A stretch of DNA of 11,052 bases from an uncultured Lachnospiraceae bacterium. Lineage in GTDB: Bacteria; Bacillota; Clostridia; Lachnospirales; Lachnospiraceae. Under the pieces are notes generated by a model that was not told where the DNA came from, ran no database searches, and saw only the letters and a program-made list of their open reading frames with translations. Shown here piece after piece: positions 1 through 7,088 of this stretch. Each line of letters starts with the position of its first letter. Position 1 is the first letter of the stretch. The DNA is taken from assembly GCA_910580005.1 (NCBI GenBank), contig CAJTXH010000097.1, forward strand, positions 1 to 11,052, written 5' to 3'. The translations under genes were made by a program, and so were the position numbers.

Positions 1-149
1 TGGCATAGGGATTTATGCGCCATTACGTGGGCTGATGTAGCGAAAGCGTGCCCTGGAGTGTAATATTAACTGGACACGGAAACCCTGCGTCCGTTGCCAT
101 CCAAAGGATAACTGTAAATTACAACAATAACTATTGCAAATTTTACTAA
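1..149. repeat. Degenerate copy of a dispersed intergenic repeat (partial at window edge)
   Basis: This stretch aligns with 8543-8673. The best-preserved blocks are GTAGCG(A/G)AAGCGT(G/A)CCC (37-53 here, 8573-8589 there), a CTGG-AC block, CGTCCGNNGCCA (88-99 here), ATAACTGYAAATT (108-120 here, 8654-8666 there) and GCAAATTYYACTAA (136-149 here, 8660-8673 there). The alignment needs gaps, including about 13-16 bases between the last two blocks. Only the right half of the element lies in the window; the left half should sit before position 1. Short hairpins are visible: GCATA/TATGC (3-7 with 14-18) and ACGGA/TCCGT (76-80 with 90-94). No transposase is present. The homology was read by eye and is clear in the blocks but not continuous. 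Confidence 0.6.
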
Positions 150-252
150 TATATACTATTATATTCGTATAAGCCCAGTGCTGTTTCCTATAAACATTAC
201 ATACATTTTTCCATGCAAGGCCCTTATTTAAAAGGGTCTTAATTGTTACCAT
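13..252 (-). CDS. Doubtful 79-residue reading frame, possibly a truncated gene
   Basis: I do not recognise this product. Its ATG at 252-250 has a near-consensus ribosome binding site AAGGAGGT (256-263) three bases upstream and an extended -10 candidate (277-285), so initiation looks plausible. The predicted protein starts MVTIKTLLNKGLAWKNVC and is rich in aromatic and basic residues, with no recognisable domain, signal peptide or membrane helix. About the last 45 codons run through the repeat copy at 1-149, so this C-terminus looks non-native. The simplest reading is the preserved start of a gene truncated or overwritten by the repeat. A real small protein, or a fortuitous frame, are alternatives. 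Confidence 0.25.
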   Translation of the reverse strand: MVTIKTLLNKGLAWKNVCNVYRKQHWAYTNIIVYISKICNSYCCNLQLSFGWQRTQGFRVQLILHSRARFRYISPRNGA

Positions 253-276
253 AGTACCTCCTTAACTACACCAGCT

Positions 277-285
277 ATTGTAACA
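277..285 (-). promoter_or_regulatory. Candidate extended -10 promoter for the leftward frame
   Basis: Read leftward, 285-277 is TGTTACAAT, an extended -10 form (TG-N-TACAAT). It lies about 25 bases upstream of the ATG at 252. No good -35 is seen. The same bases read rightward give TTGTAA (278-283), which with TATGTA (302-307) at an 18-base spacing is a weak candidate promoter for the peptidase gene at 400. Both assignments are tentative. Confidence 0.3.
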
Positions 286-332
286 CAACACAGGAAACCT
301 GTATGTATCTGCCCGTATAGGAACTCCTGGCT

Positions 333-356
333 TGCAGGTATTCCAGCGTACCTGCA
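333..356. promoter_or_regulatory. Perfect 8-bp inverted repeat upstream of the peptidase gene
   Basis: TGCAGGTA (333-340) and TACCTGCA (349-356) are perfect inverted arms around an 8-base centre, 44-67 bases before the ATG at 400. There is no following T-tract, so it is unlikely to be a terminator. It could be an operator for a dimeric regulator or a 5'-leader hairpin. A smaller inverted repeat ACAGG-AAA-CCTGT lies at 290-302. Which role applies cannot be decided from sequence. Confidence 0.4.
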
Positions 357-399
357 TGGCACTTTGTTTCCACAATATTTTATAGAAAGGAATAATAGT

Positions 400-3300
400 A
401 TGAGAAAAAAAATAGCAACACTGCTAACTGGCTGCCTGCTTCTGCAGTCATTAACAGGTTTTGTTGTACCAGCCCACATGGCGTCTGCCAGGACTGCCAA
501 AGCCGGGATACTTTCTGAAGTAAAAAAAGCTGCAGCTGCAAATACTGGAAACCTGGAAATAGAAGTACGCCCTTTCCTTGAATATACAGGTAAAGTATCT
601 GTAGAATTTAATGGAGAAACAAAAGAACTGGATTTTGCAAATAAATCCGCTTCACTGGCAGCACGTTTTGAAAACGTAAAAGCAGGTGAAGGAACTGTCA
701 CTGTAAAAGCTGATAAATTTGCTACATATACCCAGAACGTTACAGTTGAGGCAGGATGGTCACATAAACTGCTTGTATGTGCAACAAAAGTTGACACAGG
801 CAGTCCAGAAACAAATCCTGGATGGATGCAGGCAGGTGATGTTAACGGGGATGGTAAATTAAGTGAAGCTGATACCTCAAGCCTTCTAAACTCAATACGG
901 GAAAGTACATCAAATAAAGGTTTTGATTTGAATAATGATGGCAAGATAGATATTGCTGATTTACAGTTAACCGTACAAAACCTTGGTGAAGCACCACAAC
1001 AGTCATTAGTTGAAAAATTGTGGATTTATAATGATGTAATACCAGTTGGGGGTACATCTGGTGATGTATCAGGCCTGGCTTCAGGCAAAGGTGCTAAACT
1101 TACACCAGCAGATAACGCAGATATTTCAGAGTCTAACCCTGTAAACCTGCAGTTTAACCTTACTGATGGCAGTGCAGGCGCACCTGGAATCGGAGGAATG
1201 AAAATTTTATCACCTTTTATAGATGAAAATGGAGAAACCATAAGTGACATTGAATCTGGAGAAGTTATAGTTGAAGAAGAAAATGGCACTAAAATACCAA
1301 TTTCTTTATCAAACCAGGCTGGCACTAATACCAGGAAAGCCAGTGCAAAGCTTCTTAAAGCTTCTGCAAGGGCAGCAACTGTAAAAACTGAATCTGATGG
1401 TTCACTTGTCCTGGATTTTGGCGGCCAGATTGCAGTAAAAAGAGTTACCATTAGAATTAATGGTGTAAGAAAAGCTGATAAAAAACTTGCTGATATCGCT
1501 AAAGTAGAGTTTGTCAATGATATGGAAAAAAGAATTCCAGAACCAAAGCTTGACATACCATCTATGGCAGAACCCAGACCTGGTAATGAACAGCTTGATG
1601 TATCATGGACACCGCAGAATAATGTAACTGGTTATGAACTTTATGTAAAAGGCCCGGCTGGAAAATCAGAAGAAACTCTTGAAGGCACTATTAAAGTTCC
1701 TGGTAACAAATACACTGTCAGCTCTATTAACAATGAATCACTAATTAACTTTGAAACTTATACACTTAAAGTACGTTCTGTTAATGGTGGCTGGAAGAGC
1801 CCATGGTCAAAAGAAATAACTGGAAAGCCAGAACCTCAGGATAAACCAGACCCACCTGACAATTTAAAATTAACCGGTGGCCGTGATTCAATTAATGCTG
1901 TATGGAAAGATATGGATGATTCCAGTGGCTATATGGTTTACTACAAGAAATCAAGTGAACCTGACAGCAAATTCCAGCCAGCAGTTACAGGTTTTGTACC
2001 TGATGAAAAGACAGGCGGCACTGGCATGATTACAACCAACAGCTTCAAAATTGCAGGTCTTGCTGAAGATACAGAGTACACAGTTTATGTTACTGGATGG
2101 AACCAGCTTGGATGGGGAAAACCTTCTTTGAAATCCCTTTGTAAGACAAAGAACTCCAACCCTCCACAGCTTCCGGCTTATAAACTGTTAAATACTTCTA
2201 AAGGTGAAGGTGTAGTATCAGCCCATATATTATCAGCAGCTTATGGCGGCCATGGTTCTGCTAAAATGATTGACAGCCCTCTTGATACAGAAGCAAAAAG
2301 CGCCCTCGGAGTTGTAGACAATAACTATAATTCATACTGGGTTAAAAATGACTGGGATGATGGTGTAGCTTACCCGGCAAATGACAGAGGCATAAACATA
2401 ACCCTTGATGCTAACTACAAAATGAATTTTATGGCATTTGCAGCATATGAAGAAGCAGCGCCTCTTGAATATGCGAGAATTGATTACTGGAATTCTAATG
2501 AAAACAAACAAAATACAATTGGCGCACGTCTTATAAAGAAATTTGATGTCAATGAGCACCAGTTCTATATTGTTAAATTTGACAATGCAATAACTGCTAA
2601 TAAAATACGTTTATGTGTTGGCAGAAGTTATACAAGAGCTGAGATGAGGATAGGAGAAATCCGCTTTTATAATTATGATTCACTTGAAGATGACATTATG
2701 GGTCTTTATTCAGACGAAATGCATTCTACCTTAAAAAGTGATGTAACATTAAGCACAATTGAAGCATTAGAAAAACGCCTGGAGAAACCTGACAGTGAAA
2801 GTGGTGAAAAACATCCTCTTTATAGTGAATTAAAACTTGAACTTAAAACTGCAAAGGATATTTTAAACGACAATCCTTCGCCTTCTTATGAAGTAATTAA
2901 TACTATTACCAGCAAGAAAGACGGGCATCTTGGATTTGGTGGTTTAAACCCTTGGCAGCCGCTTGGAAAGACTGTTTATAAAGGTGAAACCCTTGTTGTA
3001 TATGTAGGGCATAATACAAAGAGAACTGGAGATTCAACAAACCTGGACTTAATAATGACGCAGTACCATGCTGAATCAAACAGCCTTTCAAAGTCTTCTT
3101 CTGCACTTAAAATAGGCAGAAATGAAATTACAGTACCAGAAGTTGCAAGTGTTGATTGTGAACATGGCGGGCAGCTTTATGTTGCATACAATGGAAATAG
3201 CACTGCCGATAAATATGCTGTACGTGTACTTGGCGGAAGTGATATTCCTGTCTTAAATTTATATAAAAAGACAGGCGCTGAAAGAACATCTGCCATAAGG

Positions 3301-5598
3301 GCTTATGTTGACAGCCTTGAAACATATGCAGCAAATATTGAAGCAAAACATGCAGAACTCCACAAAGGTAAAGCTAAACCTGTAGATTATGACTATGACA
3401 AAACTAACTGTATCCTGAATGCAACTGATATTATGATGGAAAAAATGATGTACTCACTGCCAGCAACACAGGTATGGTCACCATTATCATCTAAAGATGA
3501 CAAAGTTGCAGCGCTTGATGCTTCATTAAAAGCAATGGAAGATACTATGTCTTTATTCTACCAGCATAAAGGCCTTAGTAATGATGCAGGTACAGTAAAG
3601 GGCAATAATGCACTTCCTTCACAGCACTTAAATATCAGGTATATGAGAATGTTTGCTGGTGCATTTATGTACGCTTCTGGCAACCATATTGGTATTGAAT
3701 TTGGTTCAACTGGATTAGCAAGTGGTTCTGCTGGCATGTCCAGCCTTGGATGGGGTATTGCCCATGAAATCGGCCATGATATAAACCAGGGCACATATGC
3801 TGTTGCAGAAATTACTAATAACTATTTTGCACAGCTTCTTACAGGCAAAGAACGTTACAAGCTTGAAGATGTTTACAAGAAAGTAACTTCAGGAACTGTT
3901 GGCAAGGCATCCAATGTATTTACACAGTTAGCATTATACTGGCAGCTTCATCTTGCATATGATGACCAGAAAGATGACCATTATACTTATGATAATTATG
4001 AAGACCAGTTTAACAACCTGTTCTTTGGACGCATAGATACATATTCAAGAAACCCAGATAAAGCACCTCAGGCAGGACTTAAATTAGATGGCGGTGCAGA
4101 CCAGAATCTTATGCGTCTTTCATGTGCTGCTGCTAATAAAAACATCCTTCCGTTTTTTGAACGCTGGGGCATGGTACCTGATGCCGCCACTACTGCTTAT
4201 GCAGCAAAATATGGCAGTCCGGATACCAAAGCACTTTATTATGTAAATAAAGATGCAAGGGATTACCGTGTAGACCATCCTGGTGAAGCAGGAACTATAA
4301 AAGACAGGAATGTTATAACAGCTGCTACTGCATCAGCAGTTTCAAACAAGGTAGAAGTTTCTATTGAAACAAATGAGGATACAAGTTTAATTCTTGGATA
4401 TGAGATTATACGAAGCATGACAAGTAATGGTGTTACAGAGTCACAGGTAGTTGGATTCCAGCCTGTAAACACTGCTGGCAGCACTACTGTATTTACAGAC
4501 ACTATATCTACTGTAAATAACAGGGTAATGTCCTATAAAGTTAAAGCAGTCGATAAATTCCTTAACTATTCTAACGAGGCAGAAGCAGGCCAGGTTAAGA
4601 TACAAACAGAAGGCATACTTGATAAGTCATTATGGACGGTAGAAACAAATATGGTATCTGATGAGGATATAGAAATTAAAACTGGTGAGGATGACCCTGA
4701 CAGTGGCTATAATGAGAAAAATCCTGGAAGTGTGGCAGCAAAGACAGAACATACTATTGACAGGATTATTGATAATAATGCTGCAACCATTTATACAGGT
4801 AAAGCTCCTGAAACTGGCACGGCAGAAATTACTATTGACATGCATGATACTAAAGAAGCCACTTCCCTTAAATATTCTGGAACTGCCTTAACTAATGCAG
4901 AAATATCAGCCAGTACAGATGGAAGTACCTGGGAAACTGTAAGCACATGGTCTAAAACCACACAATCCGGTTCTTCCACAATGGTATGGTTTGATGCTGT
5001 TGAGGAAGGACAGCGTAAGAGCTGGATTGGAACTTATGATGCAAGATATATTAAATTAACTATTACTGGCATAAATGAAATTTCTATTAATGAAATAGAA
5101 ATATGTGGGCCTACTGGTGATAATATTGAATTCCTTGCATCAGACAATGGTACGCCATCTATTGGTATACTTAATGCTGATTTTAAGTATGGTGATAATG
5201 CAAAAGACATTATCCCTGCAGGGTCATTAATATTTACAGGAACTTATAAAGGAAACCCTGCATATAACATAGTTATGTTATATGACACTGAAGGTAATGT
5301 AATAGGTGCAAAAGATGGTAAAACCAATGCAGGACAGGTAATACTTGCAGATGTCCCTGCTGATGGAAAACTTGGCGAAACCTCAGATGGAATATGGGTA
5401 TACTATGTAGAACCTGGACAGTTTGATGCAGCTGCACTTGCCGGCACAGGTGTGCATGGTGAATTATACCGTGTTGATAATGCATCAACACTTGAAGGTG
5501 AGCGCATTACTAGTGATACACTTGCTATCCAGATTCCAGCAGAACTGCCGCCAATTACATTAACAGGCAATACTGTCCAGGAAGGAGGTAAACCATGA
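400..5598 (+). CDS. Secreted dockerin-containing M60-family zinc metallopeptidase (mucinase-like)
   Basis: The product is a 1732-residue secreted protein. The start at 400 is chosen because AGAAAGG (384-390) precedes it and a signal peptide follows at once (MRKKIATLLTGC..., cleavage likely after ASA at residue 30); an upstream in-frame ATG at 364 would add 12 polar residues before it. Approximate modules: Ig/CnaB-like 50-130; dockerin 145-196 with two F-hand loops (D147-N149-D151 and D176-N178-D180); galactose-binding-like 200-380; Fn3-like 381-483 and 484-592; discoidin-like 593-760; M60 region 830-1272; Fn3-like 1300-1405; discoidin-like 1406-1577; unassigned C-terminal domain 1578-1732. 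The catalytic motif HEIGH (1122-1126) is followed by E1137, fitting the M60 gluzincin pattern HExxHx(8-28)E. M60 peptidases cleave O-glycosylated mucin-type proteins, so an extracellular host glycoprotein substrate is inferred. There is no LPXTG or transmembrane anchor. The downstream cohesin-like gene overlaps its end. Confidence 0.9.
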   Translation: MRKKIATLLTGCLLLQSLTGFVVPAHMASARTAKAGILSEVKKAAAANTGNLEIEVRPFLEYTGKVSVEFNGETKELDFANKSASLAARFENVKAGEGTVTVKADKFATYTQNVTVEAGWSHKLLVCATKVDTGSPETNPGWMQAGDVNGDGKLSEADTSSLLNSIRESTSNKGFDLNNDGKIDIADLQLTVQNLGEAPQQSLVEKLWIYNDVIPVGGTSGDVSGLASGKGAKLTPADNADISESNPVNLQFNLTDGSAGAPGIGGMKILSPFIDENGETISDIESGEVIVEEENGTKIPISLSNQAGTNTRKASAKLLKASARAATVKTESDGSLVLDFGGQIAVKRVTIRINGVRKADKKLADIAKVEFVNDMEKRIPEPKLDIPSMAEPRPGNEQLDVSWTPQNNVTGYELYVKGPAGKSEETLEGTIKVPGNKYTVSSINNESLINFETYTLKVRSVNGGWKSPWSKEITGKPEPQDKPDPPDNLKLTGGRDSINAVWKDMDDSSGYMVYYKKSSEPDSKFQPAVTGFVPDEKTGGTGMITTNSFKIAGLAEDTEYTVYVTGWNQLGWGKPSLKSLCKTKNSNPPQLPAYKLLNTSKGEGVVSAHILSAAYGGHGSAKMIDSPLDTEAKSALGVVDNNYNSYWVKNDWDDGVAYPANDRGINITLDANYKMNFMAFAAYEEAAPLEYARIDYWNSNENKQNTIGARLIKKFDVNEHQFYIVKFDNAITANKIRLCVGRSYTRAEMRIGEIRFYNYDSLEDDIMGLYSDEMHSTLKSDVTLSTIEALEKRLEKPDSESGEKHPLYSELKLELKTAKDILNDNPSPSYEVINTITSKKDGHLGFGGLNPWQPLGKTVYKGETLVVYVGHNTKRTGDSTNLDLIMTQYHAESNSLSKSSSALKIGRNEITVPEVASVDCEHGGQLYVAYNGNSTADKYAVRVLGGSDIPVLNLYKKTGAERTSAIRAYVDSLETYAANIEAKHAELHKGKAKPVDYDYDKTNCILNATDIMMEKMMYSLPATQVWSPLSSKDDKVAALDASLKAMEDTMSLFYQHKGLSNDAGTVKGNNALPSQHLNIRYMRMFAGAFMYASGNHIGIEFGSTGLASGSAGMSSLGWGIAHEIGHDINQGTYAVAEITNNYFAQLLTGKERYKLEDVYKKVTSGTVGKASNVFTQLALYWQLHLAYDDQKDDHYTYDNYEDQFNNLFFGRIDTYSRNPDKAPQAGLKLDGGADQNLMRLSCAAANKNILPFFERWGMVPDAATTAYAAKYGSPDTKALYYVNKDARDYRVDHPGEAGTIKDRNVITAATASAVSNKVEVSIETNEDTSLILGYEIIRSMTSNGVTESQVVGFQPVNTAGSTTVFTDTISTVNNRVMSYKVKAVDKFLNYSNEAEAGQVKIQTEGILDKSLWTVETNMVSDEDIEIKTGEDDPDSGYNEKNPGSVAAKTEHTIDRIIDNNAATIYTGKAPETGTAEITIDMHDTKEATSLKYSGTALTNAEISASTDGSTWETVSTWSKTTQSGSSTMVWFDAVEEGQRKSWIGTYDARYIKLTITGINEISINEIEICGPTGDNIEFLASDNGTPSIGILNADFKYGDNAKDIIPAGSLIFTGTYKGNPAYNIVMLYDTEGNVIGAKDGKTNAGQVILADVPADGKLGETSDGIWVYYVEPGQFDAAALAGTGVHGELYRVDNASTLEGERITSDTLAIQIPAELPPITLTGNTVQEGGKP
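5582..5598 (+). promoter_or_regulatory. Ribosome binding site and ATGA stop-start overlap coupling the two genes
   Basis: AAGGAGGT (5582-5589) lies inside the last codons of the peptidase gene. The ATG at 5595-5597 overlaps the peptidase TGA (5596-5598) as ATGA. The strong Shine-Dalgarno sequence and overlap imply one mRNA with translational coupling, and hence linked production of the two secreted proteins. Confidence 0.85.
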
Positions 5599-6887
5599 AA
5601 AAGTGGATTAGTTGCATACTTTTGTCCGCCCTTCTTATTACTGCCATCCCTGTTTACCATGTAAGGGCAGCAGGGACAGAATGTACTGGAAAGCTTGTGG
5701 CAAGCGGAAGTAACATTAATGTATCACTTTCATTTCCACTGGCTGCAACAGAAGAAATCACATCTTTACGTTTTAAGTTAAAGGTTTCTATAACTAGTGG
5801 TAAAATGACTGAACCTGTATTCCAGTTTAATAATGCAATAAAAAGTGAAGTAAAAGACAGCAAGATAATTAGTGACAACGGCAATTACATAGCTGATATT
5901 ATAATGTCTGGTAAAAAAGACCAGCTTGTTTTCCCTTCAGATGGGCAGGCTGATATTGGAACTCTCTCCCTTAAGCCATCTGGAAATGTTTACAAAATTT
6001 CAACACAGTTTACAGGAATAAACGGTGAAATCCCTTCCGCAGAATATGTTACAAAATCTGGGCAGTCTGCAGTAGAAATACCACTTGTAAATACAGAGAT
6101 AAGAGTATTAGAGGGAAATTCTTCAGGACAGACATCTTCTTCTGGAGGATATGCCCCATCTGCAACTAAAAAACCAGATGCATCTGCTTCTCCGTCTGCT
6201 GCCCCTTCCGCAACACCATCAGCTACAGGGACACCAAATACCAGCCAGACCGGGCAGCCTTCACCTTCAAGTTCCAGTGCCCCTGGAACACCAGAAGAAC
6301 CAGGCGCAGATGCTATATTTGACAAGGATAAGAAACCTTCCATGTCTGTTTCAGCTAAAAAAGGGTCACGTGTTGCGACATTTAAATGGAATATAATTGA
6401 TGGTGCAGATGGTTATATTTTCTATAGTGCTTCTGGAAAATCTGGCAATTATAAGAGAATAAGGACTATTTTCAAACCAGAAAGAATTTCCTGTAATGTT
6501 ACGATGGCTTATGCCTCCTCTTACTCACTCAGGATGCGTGCATTTAGGATATCAGAAGATGGAAGCAGGATATTTGGGCAGTACAGTAAAGTTAAGAAAT
6601 TAACAACAGCCCCAGCTAAAGTAAAAGGTGTTAAAGCAAGGATTTCTGGTACCAGGGTTAACCTTTCCTGGAAAAAGGTTAAAAATGCAAAAGGCTACCA
6701 GATTTATGCAAGCAAGAAAAAGAGTGGCAGCTACTCCCTTGTTAAAACACTTAAAAAAGGTTCTGTTTTAAAGACAACTATTAAAAATAAAAAGAACTAT
6801 AAATATTTTAAAACAAGGGCATACGTAAATAATGCATCTAAAAAACGTGTATATGGAAACTTCTGTACAAGTGTAAAAGCTAGATAA
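5595..6887 (+). CDS. Secreted cohesin-like protein with Ser/Pro/Thr linker and basic Fn3-like modules
   Basis: The product has 430 residues. It begins with a signal peptide (MKKWISCILLSALL..., cleavage near HVRA at residue 25). Residues about 28-173 are beta-rich and resemble a cohesin-type module, including the late pattern IGTLSLKP...VYKISTQFTGINGE, which fits the last cohesin strands; this is by-eye fold recognition, not a confident family match. Residues about 173-240 are a low-complexity Ser/Pro/Thr/Gly linker typical of extracellular proteins. Two Fn3-like modules follow (about 245-335 and 340-430), with the WKKVKNAKGYQIYAS pattern common in clostridial surface proteins. The last 90 residues are strongly lysine-rich, which could favour binding to anionic wall polymers. 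There is no LPXTG, membrane helix or catalytic motif. Translational coupling to the dockerin-bearing peptidase suggests it is that enzyme's docking partner or mini-scaffold. It could instead be a stand-alone adhesin. Confidence 0.8.
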   Translation: MKKWISCILLSALLITAIPVYHVRAAGTECTGKLVASGSNINVSLSFPLAATEEITSLRFKLKVSITSGKMTEPVFQFNNAIKSEVKDSKIISDNGNYIADIIMSGKKDQLVFPSDGQADIGTLSLKPSGNVYKISTQFTGINGEIPSAEYVTKSGQSAVEIPLVNTEIRVLEGNSSGQTSSSGGYAPSATKKPDASASPSAAPSATPSATGTPNTSQTGQPSPSSSSAPGTPEEPGADAIFDKDKKPSMSVSAKKGSRVATFKWNIIDGADGYIFYSASGKSGNYKRIRTIFKPERISCNVTMAYASSYSLRMRAFRISEDGSRIFGQYSKVKKLTTAPAKVKGVKARISGTRVNLSWKKVKNAKGYQIYASKKKSGSYSLVKTLKKGSVLKTTIKNKKNYKYFKTRAYVNNASKKRVYGNFCTSVKAR

Positions 6888-6912
6888 TATTTACAGAAAA
6901 ACTATATACATA

Positions 6913-6934
6913 TACAGCATTTACATTTGCTGTA
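6913..6934 (+). other. Small hairpin downstream of the cohesin-like gene
   Basis: TACAGCA (6913-6919) and TGCTGTA (6928-6934) form a perfect 7-bp stem with an 8-base loop, 25 bases after the stop codon. No T-run follows, so it is not an intrinsic terminator by itself. It may protect the 3' end of the transcript or have no function. Confidence 0.35.
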
Positions 6935-6968
6935 CCATAAAAAACGTGGAAAACAAAATGCCAAATTA

Positions 6969-7010
6969 AAAAGAAGAACCTGTTTATACATGTAACCAGG
7001 TTCTTCTTTT
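6969..7010 (+). terminator. Intrinsic terminator after the peptidase/cohesin-like unit
   Basis: AAAAGAAGAACCTG (6969-6982) pairs perfectly over 14 bp with CAGGTTCTTCTTTT (6997-7010), leaving a 14-base loop. The right arm ends in TTTT and the following sequence is T-rich. The A-rich left arm means it could also terminate leftward transcripts. It separates the two-gene unit from the carboxypeptidase gene. Confidence 0.85.
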
Positions 7011-7022
7011 AGTGCATATTTT

Positions 7023-7041
7023 TATTTTAGTAAAATATAAT
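7023..7041 (+). promoter_or_regulatory. Candidate promoter with overlapping palindrome for the carboxypeptidase gene
   Basis: A perfect -10 TATAAT lies at 7036-7041, about 47 bases before the ATG at 7089. No convincing -35 is seen at 16-18 bases upstream. A perfect palindrome TATTTTA-G-TAAAATA (7023-7037) overlaps the start of the -10 and could be an operator or simply AT-rich chance sequence. Confidence 0.45.
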
Positions 7042-7088
7042 ATATATAACTTAAACTATCCAGAAAATTTCTGTAGAAATGAGGTATA

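Noticed and set aside
364..399. Earlier in-frame ATG at 364 for the peptidase
   Set aside because: It would put 12 polar residues before an intact signal peptide. The ATG at 400 has the ribosome binding site.
246..944. 232-codon leftward open frame over the start of the peptidase gene
   Set aside because: Most of it is antisense to the signal peptide, N-terminal module and dockerin coding region. No recognisable domain or initiation signal.
1026..1556. 176-codon leftward open frame inside the peptidase gene
   Set aside because: It lies wholly opposite a strongly supported gene with domain matches, has no ribosome binding site I can support, and its low-complexity Ser/Pro/Leu product is typical of an antisense shadow.
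5540..5595. Possible sortase signal at the peptidase C-terminus (ELPPITLTGNT)
   Set aside because: It does not fit LPXTG, and no hydrophobic segment or basic tail follows before the stop.
5990..6343. 117-codon leftward open frame opposite the Ser/Pro/Thr linker
   Set aside because: Composition mirrors the repetitive linker on the other strand; no independent evidence of coding.
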